A stretch of DNA of 64,000 bases from Cytobacillus oceanisediminis (GTDB taxonomy: Bacteria > Bacillota > Bacilli > Bacillales > Cytobacillaceae). The translations under genes and the position numbers were made by a program. The notes under the pieces were generated by a model that was not told the DNA's origin, made no database searches, and saw nothing but the letters and a program-made list of their open reading frames with translations. The stretch spans positions 3,093,501 to 3,157,500 of the forward strand of contig NZ_CP065511.1 of assembly GCF_022811925.1 (NCBI RefSeq). Direction: 5' to 3'. Positions 1-9,072 of this stretch are shown here, piece by piece. Each line of letters begins with the position of its first letter. Position 1 is the first letter of the stretch.

Positions 1-399
1 CACTTTTAATCTCTCAATTCTGATCACCTCATCCTCAGGATCAATCCTTAACTTCTGGGCAATTTCAGAACCTGCTGTTTCATATTTAAAGCTGAGCATT
101 TCATGCGGATGTTCCTGTTCCGAACCGGTGGAAAGCGAAATAATGGAATTAAGGTCCTGCTCTTTTGCAGCTCCGGATACAAAAGTACCCTTGCCTCGCT
201 GTCTGAAGAGATAACCTTTATTCACAAGCTCAATCACAGCTCTTTTAACCGTAATGGTGCTTACATCGAATCGTTCCGATAGCTCCTGCTCAGTCGGCAG
301 CTGGCTACCTACCTCCCATTGGCCCGAAATGATTTTCTCTTCCAGAATCTGCTCTACTTGTCTATATAGGGGTATATGTAAACTTTTATCTATCTGCAT
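1..399 (-). CDS. GntR/HutC-type transcriptional regulator (3' end outside window)
   Basis: DNA-binding regulator with an N-terminal winged helix-turn-helix (about residues 5-72, containing QLPTEQELSERFDVSTITVK) followed by the beginning of a UTRA-type ligand domain. 133 codons are visible and the frame is open to the left edge, so the C-terminal two thirds are missing. The ATG at 399 is chosen because GGGAG lies eight bases upstream. The gene faces away from the mannitol operon and is separated from mtlD by a 1.1 kb repeat-rich gap, so it is probably not the mannitol regulator. The effector, probably a sugar phosphate or similar metabolite, cannot be read from this part. Confidence 0.85.
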   Translation of the reverse strand, partial: MQIDKSLHIPLYRQVEQILEEKIISGQWEVGSQLPTEQELSERFDVSTITVKRAVIELVNKGYLFRQRGKGTFVSGAAKEQDLNSIISLSTGSEQEHPHEMLSFKYETAGSEIAQKLRIDPEDEVIRIERLKV

Positions 400-604
400 T
401 TATGTATCTCCCTTGAAAGAATATAATGTTATAACTTTATATTATTTTATAATTTATCTGTTTTTCGGATAGTTGTCAATATTTTTTGAAAATTTAATAA
501 TTACATTTGAATAGAGTTATTAAGTTAACGGCCTTGTTCCACAAGGATCTGATTAATCACCAGTTTTTGTAAAATAGTCTCCTAGTTTCGAAACTGCTCG
601 CTCT

Positions 605-1170
605 GATTAACTCCCATTTTGATGGCATAACTTGGGATTTCGTCGTTATTCCGTTTGATTAACCCCCATTTTGACCGCCGGCTCCGGGATTTCGTCGTTA
701 TTCCCTCTGATTAACTCCCATTTTGACAGCTGGCTCCGGGATTTCGGCGTTATTCCCTCTGATTAACTCCCATTTTGACAGCTGGCTCCGGATTTCGTCG
801 TTATTCCCTCTGATTAACTCCCATTTTGACCGCTGGCTCCGAGTTTTCGTCGTTATTCCGTTTGATTAACCCCCATTTTGACCGCCGGCTCCGGGATTTC
901 GGCGTTATTCCCTCTGATTAACTCCCATTTTGACAGCTGGCTCCGGGATTTCGTCGTTATTCCCTCTGATTAACTACCATTTTGACAGCTGGCTCCGGAT
1001 TTCGTCGGTATTCCGTTTGATTAACTCCCATTTTGATCGCTGGCTCCGAGTTTTCGTCTTTATTCCGTTTGATTAACTCCCATTTTGACCGCTGGCTCCG
1101 GGATTTCGTCGTTATTCCCTCTGATTAACTCCCATTTTGACAGCTGGCTCCGGATTTCGTTGTTATTCCA
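605..1170. repeat. Tandem array of about 11 units, 51-52 bp period
   Basis: The word GATTAAC recurs at 605, 657, 709, 761, 812, 864, 916, 968, 1019, 1071 and 1123, so the period is 51-52 bp. Each unit reads GATTAACTCCCATTTTGAC, then a variable part around GCTGGCTCCGG, then TTTCGTCGTTATTC. Units differ by scattered substitutions and a one-base deletion, and there are no unique spacers. A degenerate copy lies just left (about 551). The array fills the gap between the start of the GntR gene and the end of mtlD. No credible coding frame crosses it. A related array occurs at 13660-14195. Confidence 0.9.
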
Positions 1171-1187
1171 GGAGATCAATTCGCTTT

Positions 1188-1325
1188 TGCCCCTTATGTA
1201 GACGGAATTTATGGACTTCATGAATTTTAAGCTTCATGAGCCCTCCATGGCGACCTTATCCGCTGCACTCCACAAATTACGGACTTCATAAAGCCCTCTA
1301 TGAAGAATATTTTCCTTCCAGCCCA
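1188..1325. repeat. Pair of short imperfect palindromes (CTTCAT...ATGAAG type)
   Basis: Between the repeat array and the mtlD terminator, GGACTTCAT occurs twice (about 1213 and 1282). Each copy is followed within 12-15 bases by an inverted partner (TTCATGAG or ATGAAG) and by a GCCCTC word. The block can form two short hairpins. It looks like a small intergenic repeat of the genome; nothing coding is convincing from 1171 to 1471. Confidence 0.4.
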
Positions 1326-1471
1326 TCTACTTTGGTCTTCATGCAGCCCCATTCCGCAATAATAACTTCCAAAAATCCGAACCAAGCAAATATCCCATCA
1401 TCAGCATTTTCTATTATTAAAAACCCTTTTAACCATGCCCAACTTGTAAAATACTCCACTGAAAAAACCTC

Positions 1472-1503
1472 AAAAAAATGGCTGCCGAACCATTTCAGCA
1501 GCC
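1472..1503 (-). terminator. Intrinsic terminator of the mannitol operon
   Basis: Inverted repeat GGCTGC/GCAGCC (1480-1485 and 1498-1503) followed on the minus strand by seven T. It lies 11 bases after the mtlD stop codon. Confidence 0.8.
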
Positions 1504-1514
1504 TTAATTCCAAT

Positions 1515-2651
1515 TTATTTTTTCAATGCTTCATACTGTTTCAGTATTTCTTTAGCAAGCTCGCTTGATTCTTCAAGTCCGCATACTTCTTTCAACACAA
1601 ACTGCACTCCGTTTTCTTGAATCATCACCTGGAGCTTCACTGCTTCTTCGTCTTCCTTGTTATCAAACATTAGTGCCGCAGCAATGGCTTTAGCCAGGTT
1701 TGTGTAAGATAAGCCTGCTTTCTGGGCCTGCAGTGCCGGGCGAACCAGTCTGTCTTCAGGGCCAAGCTTCCTTATAGGCGAACGGCCTACTCTTGTGACA
1801 CCGTCATTCAAGTGGGCATTTTGGAAACGGCCGATAATTTTATCGATATATTTCTGATGTTCATCAGGATTTAGGCCGTAACGATTGATTAAATAGGCAC
1901 CTGTTTCACGGAGTGTTGCCTGCACCTGCTTGTAGATTTCTTCATCTGCAAGTGTCTGGTCGATGGTTTCTTTTCCTCCCAGGTATCCGAAATAAGCAAT
2001 GACGGCATGTCCTGTGTTAACCGTGAACAGCTTTCTTTCGATAAAGGGCGCAAGCTCAGGAACGATTTTCATCCCTTCGATATGAGGAATGTCTTCAGTC
2101 GTTTCCACAACCCATTCATGGTACGGTTCAACTAGGACATCCAGTGATCCCTGGTTGTTTTGGATTGGGACAATTCGATCTACAGCCGAGTTTAGGAAAG
2201 ATACACCCGCCAGGTTTACATCGCTGTCAAGATGCTCCATAATATAGCCTTTTAAAAGGTCAGTCGCAGAAATCTGATTTTCACATGCAATGACATAAAG
2301 ATTCTCGTTAATTCCTGCATCTGCTCTTGCAGCCAAGCCTTTTGCAATTAATGGGGCAATCCGCGGAAGAATGTTAGGGCCAATCGCTGTTGTTAAGAAG
2401 TCAGCCTGCTTAATTGCCTCTATCACTTCATTCTCCTGTTTCAGGTTATTCAATCCTGAAACATTTTCAATTGTCATGGATTCCTGTTCGTCTGCAGCCA
2501 GCAGCACTTGATATTGTTTTTCTTCGTTCAGCTGATTAATGATCCCGTCGGCAATATCCACAAAAGTTACATGGTAGCCTGACTGTGAAAATAGGGCCCC
2601 GATAAATCCTCTTCCAATGTTCCCTGCTCCAAAATGCACTGCTTGTTTCAT
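1515..2651 (-). CDS. mtlD: Mannitol-1-phosphate 5-dehydrogenase
   Basis: NAD-dependent oxidation of mannitol 1-phosphate to fructose 6-phosphate in the cytoplasm, the step after PTS uptake of mannitol. The 378-residue product has the family's usual length. It begins with the N-terminal Rossmann motif HFGAGNIGRGFIG and carries the long-chain mannitol dehydrogenase C-terminal domain, with NTGHAVIAYFGYL and the catalytic-lysine region near ERKLFTVNTGHA. The start is supported by AAAGGA eight bases upstream. It is the last gene of a leftward mtlA-mtlR-mtlD operon, 12 bases after mtlR, and is followed by a terminator. Confidence 0.97.
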   Translation of the reverse strand: MKQAVHFGAGNIGRGFIGALFSQSGYHVTFVDIADGIINQLNEEKQYQVLLAADEQESMTIENVSGLNNLKQENEVIEAIKQADFLTTAIGPNILPRIAPLIAKGLAARADAGINENLYVIACENQISATDLLKGYIMEHLDSDVNLAGVSFLNSAVDRIVPIQNNQGSLDVLVEPYHEWVVETTEDIPHIEGMKIVPELAPFIERKLFTVNTGHAVIAYFGYLGGKETIDQTLADEEIYKQVQATLRETGAYLINRYGLNPDEHQKYIDKIIGRFQNAHLNDGVTRVGRSPIRKLGPEDRLVRPALQAQKAGLSYTNLAKAIAAALMFDNKEDEEAVKLQVMIQENGVQFVLKEVCGLEESSELAKEILKQYEALKK

Positions 2652-2663
2652 CGAATCATTCCT

Positions 2664-4754
2664 TTACTGATTTATTTTAAAATGTGACTGAAGGTATTCT
2701 GTAAAAATCGATTCTAGCTTCTTGTAAATCATGTCTTCATTTGCTGAAGAAAAAATTAGAATCGCTTCCTCTGTCTCAATGATATTAGTGCTGATTAAGC
2801 TTAATATTTCCTGCTTTCTTCTGCTTAGCTCGAGCGGCGCCAGCATGAGCAGAAGGTTTTTCATTACCACTTCTCTTCCGTCCATGCCCTTTACCATGCA
2901 TGGTTTGGGCAGGTGGGCAATTTGAAAAATAAGTTCGCGGACGTTTTTACTGCGGGCATGAAAGAGTGCCATATTGGTTTCGGGGATGCCAAGGCCGCCC
3001 TTTTCTTCCCGCTCCCTTAAGGATTGCAGGACATCTTCAGGATTCGTCAGCAGATTATCTCCTTGGGCATTCTCAAGCATTTTCTTAAGAATCTGCTCCT
3101 GGCTTTCTCCACCATCCATCCGGTAAAAACGAAAGTTATGAATAAGAGACTCAATGCTCTCCTGGATATCTCTTACGTCTGCAAGCATTGCGGATAAAGA
3201 AAGGTTTCTCTGTTCAGCCTGTTTGAATCCATACACCGGCTGATATTCTTTTCCTTTTGTCAGGCTTTCAATATTGTTTTGCAAATAGTTTTTTATGGTG
3301 AGAATATTTTCATCGCTTAAAAGCGGATTCACCAATATATACTCAGCATTTATAAAAGGAAGTCTGACTGTAGAAAGGATTAAATCATATTCTTTCAAGT
3401 CGGCACCCTCTGAAATTTCCTTAATGGACTTGATTTCGATCAAATCAATTTCAGCTGCTTCTTTTTTAAGCCTGCTCTTTAGCATCTTGGATGTGCCGAT
3501 GCCTGTTGGGCAAATGAGCAGCGCCTTAATGGAAATATTTTCTTCTTGCATGACCAGTGCTGAGCCAAAATGAAGGACGATGAACGCGATCTCGTCATCG
3601 GAAAATTGATCAATATCAGTAAATTCCTCTTCAAGACTATTTTTTACAGCCATGAACAGAACCGGATATTTGCGCATAATTTCTTCTTTAAGCGGGTTAT
3701 AAGATTCCATATTCTGTTTCATGCGAAATATGGATGGCTCCATGTGGGCCAGCAGTCCCTGAAATAAGGAAAAATCTTTTGTTAAATCCACATGCAGCTG
3801 TTCCGAAACAGATTTAATCACGTTCTTGATCATTTGGGCGAGCACGATGCTGTCATATGGAAAAGCCTCGGCTCCGCTCAATTTGGTCCCTTTAAGCATC
3901 CGTGCCAGGTAAAGGACATCCCCTTCTGAAAAAATGCAGTCAAATTTTCGTTCCAGCTTGCTTGTTACCTGCTGCATCAAACCGTATTCCACTATAACTT
4001 CCTTTTCTGGAAGGGTATCATCCCGATCCACAGGAAACTGTTTTAGTGTCCTCTGCAGTGAAATGCATACATGCAGCACAACCTCCAGATATCCACTATC
4101 AGCAAACCGTGCAGGTGCACCAGAAAAAACAGTCTGTACAATGCTGTTCACTTGGAAAAGATAATCCGGTTCAAAGTAATGGAGAATCCTTTCTTCACCA
4201 AGCTGTCTTTTTTCCAGCAAAAATAGTTTCTCAATTAATTCTTCATGAAAATATTGAAGAAAAAAATGTGCAAGCGCTCTTCGTTTGTTGGCTTCTGATC
4301 CGTGGAGCTCTACTCCGACTCCTCGTTTTCTCGTCAATTGCACCTGGAAAACAGATAGCCATTCAGCAAGTTCATCCAGATAGGCTGACAGTGTTGCCGT
4401 GCTGATGCCGAGATAGCCTGCCAGAACCTGAGTCTTGTATAAGTCTTCTTCAAGAATGGCTATAAGAAGGCGCAGCTTCTTTTCCTGAGGAGGCTGGTCG
4501 ATCGGTTCACTGCTGGTCAAATGCTGGATCAGCCGGAAAATCTGCTCATTTTTCCCTTCAATAGCAAGTCCCTGATTTAAATTGCGGGTTAATTTCAATT
4601 CGAACTCACTGACGATTTTCTCAACTGCCTTTAAATCCCTCTGAATCGTCCTCGCACTCACATTTAACGAAGATGCAATCGACAATGCCGTGTGCTTACC
4701 CGATGTTTTTATAATAGATTCAATAATGGCTTTTTCCCTCGATGTAATGTACAT
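2664..4754 (-). CDS. mtlR: Mannitol operon transcriptional activator MtlR
   Basis: PTS-regulated activator of mannitol genes. Visible in order are an N-terminal HTH (LSIASSLNVSARTIQRDLKA, residues 24-43), two PTS regulation domains (about 80-390, with conserved His such as MEPSIFRM-flanking and IAFIVLHFGSAL), an EIIB-Gat-like domain with the Cys motif LICPTGIGTSKM (about 410-500), and a C-terminal EIIA-like domain with His in NMALFHARS. The length of 696 is typical of MtlR. In the family, phosphorylation of PRD2 by HPr activates the protein, while EIIA/EIIB-dependent phosphorylation of other sites inhibits it. The gene sits between mtlA and mtlD, as in Geobacillus stearothermophilus but without a separate mtlF. 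Confidence 0.95.
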   Translation of the reverse strand: MYITSREKAIIESIIKTSGKHTALSIASSLNVSARTIQRDLKAVEKIVSEFELKLTRNLNQGLAIEGKNEQIFRLIQHLTSSEPIDQPPQEKKLRLLIAILEEDLYKTQVLAGYLGISTATLSAYLDELAEWLSVFQVQLTRKRGVGVELHGSEANKRRALAHFFLQYFHEELIEKLFLLEKRQLGEERILHYFEPDYLFQVNSIVQTVFSGAPARFADSGYLEVVLHVCISLQRTLKQFPVDRDDTLPEKEVIVEYGLMQQVTSKLERKFDCIFSEGDVLYLARMLKGTKLSGAEAFPYDSIVLAQMIKNVIKSVSEQLHVDLTKDFSLFQGLLAHMEPSIFRMKQNMESYNPLKEEIMRKYPVLFMAVKNSLEEEFTDIDQFSDDEIAFIVLHFGSALVMQEENISIKALLICPTGIGTSKMLKSRLKKEAAEIDLIEIKSIKEISEGADLKEYDLILSTVRLPFINAEYILVNPLLSDENILTIKNYLQNNIESLTKGKEYQPVYGFKQAEQRNLSLSAMLADVRDIQESIESLIHNFRFYRMDGGESQEQILKKMLENAQGDNLLTNPEDVLQSLREREEKGGLGIPETNMALFHARSKNVRELIFQIAHLPKPCMVKGMDGREVVMKNLLLMLAPLELSRRKQEILSLISTNIIETEEAILIFSSANEDMIYKKLESIFTEYLQSHFKINQ

Positions 4755-4792
4755 GAGATCAGCTCATTTCTAAGATTAGTGACAAAAACACT

Positions 4793-4826
4793 GAATAGAA
4801 AAGCGCAGAAGGACGCTTTTCTATTC
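4793..4826 (-). terminator. Strong hairpin between mtlA and mtlR
   Basis: Perfect 13-bp stem GAATAGAAAAGCG/CGCTTTTCTATTC with an 8-base loop, 17 bases after the mtlA stop. The downstream T-tract is interrupted (AGTGTTTTTG), so it is more likely a partial terminator or an RNA stabiliser that lets mtlA be made in excess of mtlR and mtlD than a full stop. Confidence 0.7.
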
Positions 4827-4842
4827 GAAAATAGCTTTAGTT

Positions 4843-6756
4843 TTATTTTTTGCCGATAATATCCATAATGGTCTGTACAGATTCAGCCGCAGCCAATTTT
4901 TCGATATTATCCATGTCAGAACATGTTACCGCGATTCCTGATAGGATTTCAAGATGTGTGCCGTCCTTGCCTGCAATTCCGAAGATCAGACGGACCTTTT
5001 GGCCATCGAAATCAACACCATTTGGCACCTGGATAACTGTAAAGCCGGATTTGATCACAGCTTTTTTGGCTTCTTCAGTTCCATGCGGGATCGCTACATC
5101 ATTCCCCATATAAGTAGAAGTGATATTATCACGTTCAATCATTGCTTCAATATAGCTTTCTTCCACATAGCCCGCATCCACTAGCACTCTTCCTGCGAAG
5201 CGGATCGCTTCATCCTTATCAGCAAACTCTTTGTTCAGGAAAATATTCTCCGGACGCAATAAATCGTCATCATGAGCCATTTCTTCGTCCAAGATGTCAG
5301 GAACATTTTCTTCAGCATCTTCAACGATTTCGTGAAGTTCCGAGTTAGCCGGGAACTGAAGTGCGCTGATCAGCTTATCATACTCCGGACTTGAAAGGAA
5401 GTTATCAACCGATACATGGAATGCATTCGGCACTTTTTGGCGTGCCCTTGGTGTCAGTTCTTCCTGTGTAATGACGATTTCAGCATCTGCTGGCAAATTG
5501 GAAATCGCTGTATTCGTAACAGCAATGTCCATGCCTGCTTCCTTCACCTTTTTGCGGAGAAGTGATGCACCCATGGCACTTGAGCCCATTCCTGCATCAC
5601 AGGCAAAATAGATTTTGGAAACATGATCAGGCATTGCAGCATGACCGCCTTCAAATACGTTTGAAACAGAGCTTTTCTTTCCTTTCATTTCCTGCATCTT
5701 TTTCGCAGCTTCTTCAATATCTTCTTCACCCTGCTTGCCTGTTTTCATAATAAATGCAGAGACGATGAATGACACAGCAGCAGCCACAAGCACACCAGCG
5801 AAGTTTGCAATATATGCACTTGCATGATGAGGCGTTACAGCCGTGATGGCGATAATGCTGCCCGGTGATGAAGGAGCGAATAATCCGCCGCCTAAAAGAA
5901 CAAGTGTGAACACACCGCTCATTCCGCCAAGAATAACGGCAATTATCAGCATAGGACGCATTAAAATATATGGGAAGTAAATTTCATGAATCCCGCCGAA
6001 GAAGTGAATGATTCCGGCACCTGGAGCTGATTTCTTGGCATTGCCTTTTCCGAAGAACATGTAAGCAAGCAAAACACCGATACCAGGTCCAGGGTTTGCT
6101 TCAAGCAGGAACAGGATGGATTGTCCTGTTTCTTTTACCTGTTCAACCCCAATTGGCGAAAGAACACCATGGTTGATGGCATTATTAAGGAATAATACTT
6201 TTGCCGGTTCTATTAAGATGCTTGTCAGCGGCAGAAGTCCTGTGCCAATAAGCCAGTCAACTCCAGCTACAAGCCAGCCCGTGAATACATCAACCGCAGG
6301 CCCTACCCCCTCAAAAGCAAGGATGGCGATAATCGCACCAAGAATTCCTGCTGAGAAGTTATTTACGAGCATTTCGAAGCCTGCACGCACTCTGCCTTCG
6401 ATTATCTGGTCGAATTTCTTAATCACATAGCCGCCCAGTGGACCAATAACCATCGCGCCAAGGAACATAGGAATTTCCGCACCTGCGATGACACCCATAG
6501 TCGCGATGGCACCAACAACGGCACCGCGCTGATCATGTACAAGCTTACCTCCCGTATAACCAATTAATAATGGAAGCAAGTATGTCACCATTGGACCTAC
6601 CATTTTGGCAAGGCTTTCATTTGGGAAGAAGCCAGTAGGTATAAATAAAGCTGTAATAAGACCCCATGCTATAAAAGCAGAGATATTCGGCATAACCATT
6701 GAGCTCAGAAAATTACCGAACTTCTGTACAGCTACTTTTAGATTAGATTGAGCCAT
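4843..6756 (-). CDS. mtlA: PTS mannitol transporter subunit EIICBA (fused)
   Basis: Membrane permease that takes up mannitol and phosphorylates it to mannitol 1-phosphate. The N-terminal EIIC part (about residues 1-340) has multiple membrane segments and the motif GGIHEIYFPYILMRP. It is followed by EIIB with the phospho-Cys motif FACDAGMGSS (about 385) and a C-terminal EIIA with the phospho-His motif VAIPHGTEEAKK (about 550). The fused EIIA explains why no mtlF gene is present. I take the ATG at 6756, nine bases after AAAGGA, rather than an in-frame GTG two codons earlier that lies only three bases from it. First gene of the operon. Confidence 0.95.
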   Translation of the reverse strand: MAQSNLKVAVQKFGNFLSSMVMPNISAFIAWGLITALFIPTGFFPNESLAKMVGPMVTYLLPLLIGYTGGKLVHDQRGAVVGAIATMGVIAGAEIPMFLGAMVIGPLGGYVIKKFDQIIEGRVRAGFEMLVNNFSAGILGAIIAILAFEGVGPAVDVFTGWLVAGVDWLIGTGLLPLTSILIEPAKVLFLNNAINHGVLSPIGVEQVKETGQSILFLLEANPGPGIGVLLAYMFFGKGNAKKSAPGAGIIHFFGGIHEIYFPYILMRPMLIIAVILGGMSGVFTLVLLGGGLFAPSSPGSIIAITAVTPHHASAYIANFAGVLVAAAVSFIVSAFIMKTGKQGEEDIEEAAKKMQEMKGKKSSVSNVFEGGHAAMPDHVSKIYFACDAGMGSSAMGASLLRKKVKEAGMDIAVTNTAISNLPADAEIVITQEELTPRARQKVPNAFHVSVDNFLSSPEYDKLISALQFPANSELHEIVEDAEENVPDILDEEMAHDDDLLRPENIFLNKEFADKDEAIRFAGRVLVDAGYVEESYIEAMIERDNITSTYMGNDVAIPHGTEEAKKAVIKSGFTVIQVPNGVDFDGQKVRLIFGIAGKDGTHLEILSGIAVTCSDMDNIEKLAAAESVQTIMDIIGKK

Positions 6757-6840
6757 GTACACTCATCCTTTCAAAATAAAGTACTTTATTATTAATGGTA
6801 AAGGACAAATGGGCTATACTCAACAAAGGAGAAACCTAAC

Positions 6841-6863
6841 TTTGTCGCGCCATGGATGACAAA
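6841..6863. promoter_or_regulatory. Candidate MtlR operator
   Basis: Inverted repeat TTTGTC-N11-GACAAA with a central CCATGG, 85-110 bases upstream of mtlA. Its form (TTGnC...GnCAA) resembles MtlR boxes described in Geobacillus and Bacillus. It is the only such palindrome in this gap. Operator identity is inference. Confidence 0.5.
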
Positions 6864-6914
6864 ACTGCGGTTTCTTATTTAACAGCTGACTGTCCTTGAT
6901 TCCAAACCCTTCAC

Positions 6915-7370
6915 TTATTGGTTAACATCAATAGTCATACTGGCCATAACGGGTTTTCCATTGGACATTAAAGCCCCGTGATTGTTCGAATTGAGTGTTA
7001 CGGTGATATCATTTTCTCCATTTTTCAGCTTGCCAATATGATAATACTCTCCGTATAAACGGCTGATTTTTTTTCCATTTATGTATAAATGGGCATGGCC
7101 CTCGTTATAGCTTGGCTCTGTCTTACCGACTTTTTCCGGGGCAAAAGCAAAATGCAGCAGATCCAGCTTTAAAAGCCATGTATCCGGGCCATCCGGGGAC
7201 ACACTTATGCTGACAGCGGGAACTTCATGATCCTTTGGGATTTCCACATAGCCATGTCCCATATGCTGGTCTGCACCCGTCTGGCTGTGGGGATTCTGAC
7301 TTGTGTAAAAATAAAAGAAACCTAAAAAGATGATGCAAAAACTGATAAAACTTCTTGCTCTTTTCATCAT
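6915..7370 (-). CDS. Membrane-anchored or secreted protein of unknown function
   Basis: 151 residues with an N-terminal hydrophobic segment (residues 6-23, basic before it) acting as signal or anchor. An extracellular domain follows with EGHAHLYINGKKISRLYGEYYHIG and a beta-rich C-terminus. The His-rich HMGHG segment after the membrane helix could bind metal. I do not recognise a named family. The start codon overlaps the stop of the preceding DUF2243 gene (ATGA), so the two are translationally coupled and probably act together. Confidence 0.7.
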   Translation of the reverse strand: MMKRARSFISFCIIFLGFFYFYTSQNPHSQTGADQHMGHGYVEIPKDHEVPAVSISVSPDGPDTWLLKLDLLHFAFAPEKVGKTEPSYNEGHAHLYINGKKISRLYGEYYHIGKLKNGENDITVTLNSNNHGALMSNGKPVMASMTIDVNQ

Positions 7371-7810
7371 GCTTCCTTCTCCATCCGCTTGATCATAAGA
7401 CCAATCATAACAAGCAATAGCCCAATGGCTAAAAAGGCTAAATCATAGAATAATGGATTTTCGGCTAATGGTTTGACACGATGAACCTGGAGGATATGAT
7501 GGTCGACAATTCCTTCGACAAGATTAAATGTGCCTCCCCCAATAAAAATACCGCCAATAAATAGCTTCCAGCTTGTGCCCAATTCATTTTTCCGGGCATC
7601 CTGAAAAATTTTCATCCCACCCCAAAGCAGCTTAGCAGAAAATAGAGCAGTGAATAAGCCATCTGTAAAGATTTCAAGTTGGATATTTGGGCTCAAAATC
7701 ATATGATGCCATTGAAGCAGCTGATGAAATACGATGCCATCAATCGCCCCTACAAGACCTAACCCAAGGATTAAACCGGCTATAAATAGGTTTTTATTTT
7801 CCTTTTTCAT
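7367..7810 (-). CDS. DUF2243 membrane protein
   Basis: 147-residue integral membrane protein with four predicted transmembrane segments. It has the two His-containing motifs typical of DUF2243: GAIDGIVFHQLLQWHHM after helix 1 and NLVEGIVDHHILQVHRV before helix 4. Several His/Asp near the membrane surface suggest metal or haem binding, but the family has no established function. The start is preceded by GGAGGG at good distance. It is coupled to the next gene by a 4-base overlap. Confidence 0.85.
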   Translation of the reverse strand: MKKENKNLFIAGLILGLGLVGAIDGIVFHQLLQWHHMILSPNIQLEIFTDGLFTALFSAKLLWGGMKIFQDARKNELGTSWKLFIGGIFIGGGTFNLVEGIVDHHILQVHRVKPLAENPLFYDLAFLAIGLLLVMIGLMIKRMEKEA

Positions 7811-7932
7811 TAAAGCACCCTCCGAAGAACATTTATACTTCGATTAGTGCCCAAAATGAAGGGAAATTATTCTTATTAATAAATTTAATTGACCAATAAA
7901 TATAGGAAGAGACATTCCGTCTCTTCCCGGCC

Positions 7933-9072
7933 TCATTGATTAGATTTATAGCTGTTGAAGTTAAAAATCTGAACTTTTACCTCGATATCAGTAAGCGAGT
8001 CCTCTTCCAAATAAAAATGGCCAGTTTTTTGTAAATCCGCAAATTTCTCAGGATGCATGCGAAACCATTTCTCGCCGGCATTCAGATAATCAATCTTATT
8101 TTTCACTCCATCCAAATAGAGTGTTCTTAGTTTCGTTTTTATTTCCTCTTCAACCAGACTTGTTAATCGGTTCATGGAAATGTCCTGTACTTTTTCCAGT
8201 AAATCAGTACGAATGGATAAATCAATCGAAAATTTTGGGGTGGGTGAATCTTCATCATACTTGATTTTCAGCCTCGGGCTTTCCAGCTTTACTGCTGCAG
8301 CCAATTTACCCTCTACATCGACTCTTTCGTCTACAGCAATATATTTTTCCATCAGCCAATTGAGAAATAAGGAATCCTCAAAACCTAGTTCCTTCATATA
8401 TTTTCTGTTTTGAAAAACGGAATAGCCATCAAAATATAATACCGGATAATCCTTTTCTGCCTTCCAGCTTGTTTTATCAATTTTAACGGCAGGCAGTTTC
8501 GCTGCATTCATTGGTTCATAATATTCCCGCAGAAAATTCATTAATGCTACCGGCCTAATCTCATTTTGTGCTACCTCGTAAGCATCCTTTTTAAATAAAA
8601 CGGTATAAACGGCTGGATAATTAAATAAGGCATTTATATTAAAAACCTCTTCAATTTCTTCATCTGTTGTGACGACATGAAGCGTAGGGCGAATAGAACG
8701 ATTCTTTCCAATTTCCTCCACCACTTCCTGAAATTTGTGCTGAACAATCCGGTTTGTGATGACCAGAGTTTTTACATGGCCAAAATATAAAGGAGGTTCA
8801 GATACTTTATACAGCTTTCTTACAGCTAAATTTAACGTTTCTCCTTTTGCCGAAGCCACAAAAATAGGGACAGGCTCTGCTGATTTTCCCCCTTCCTGCT
8901 TAGCGACATTTAAAAAGTTTAGACCCTGGAGATATACTGTGTATTCCTCTTTTTCTTCATCATAATCCATTCCGATTGAAACAATATAGGTTAAATCCTG
9001 TATATTTTTAATGCCGGAACAGCCAGAAAGCATTAGACAGCAAACGGAAATGAGAATCACGCTTCTGACCAT
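7933..9072 (-). CDS. Ger(x)C-family spore germination lipoprotein (C subunit), operon 1
   Basis: C subunit of a nutrient germinant receptor, anchored as a lipoprotein in the inner spore membrane. The N-terminus MVRSVILISVCCLMLSGCSG has a lipobox with the modified Cys at position 18. The rest matches the three-domain GerAC architecture in length (379) and motifs (YIVSIGMDYDEEKEEYTVYL; GHVKTLVITNRIVQ). The start ATG shares its A with the stop of the upstream A-subunit gene. Last gene of the operon. The ligand cannot be inferred. Confidence 0.92.
   Translation of the reverse strand: MVRSVILISVCCLMLSGCSGIKNIQDLTYIVSIGMDYDEEKEEYTVYLQGLNFLNVAKQEGGKSAEPVPIFVASAKGETLNLAVRKLYKVSEPPLYFGHVKTLVITNRIVQHKFQEVVEEIGKNRSIRPTLHVVTTDEEIEEVFNINALFNYPAVYTVLFKKDAYEVAQNEIRPVALMNFLREYYEPMNAAKLPAVKIDKTSWKAEKDYPVLYFDGYSVFQNRKYMKELGFEDSLFLNWLMEKYIAVDERVDVEGKLAAAVKLESPRLKIKYDEDSPTPKFSIDLSIRTDLLEKVQDISMNRLTSLVEEEIKTKLRTLYLDGVKNKIDYLNAGEKWFRMHPEKFADLQKTGHFYLEEDSLTDIEVKVQIFNFNSYKSNQ

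Noticed and set aside
1236..1568. 110-codon frame on the plus strand and a 71-codon frame on the minus strand
   Set aside because: They cross the mtlD terminator and gene end, lack ribosome binding sites and show no family features.
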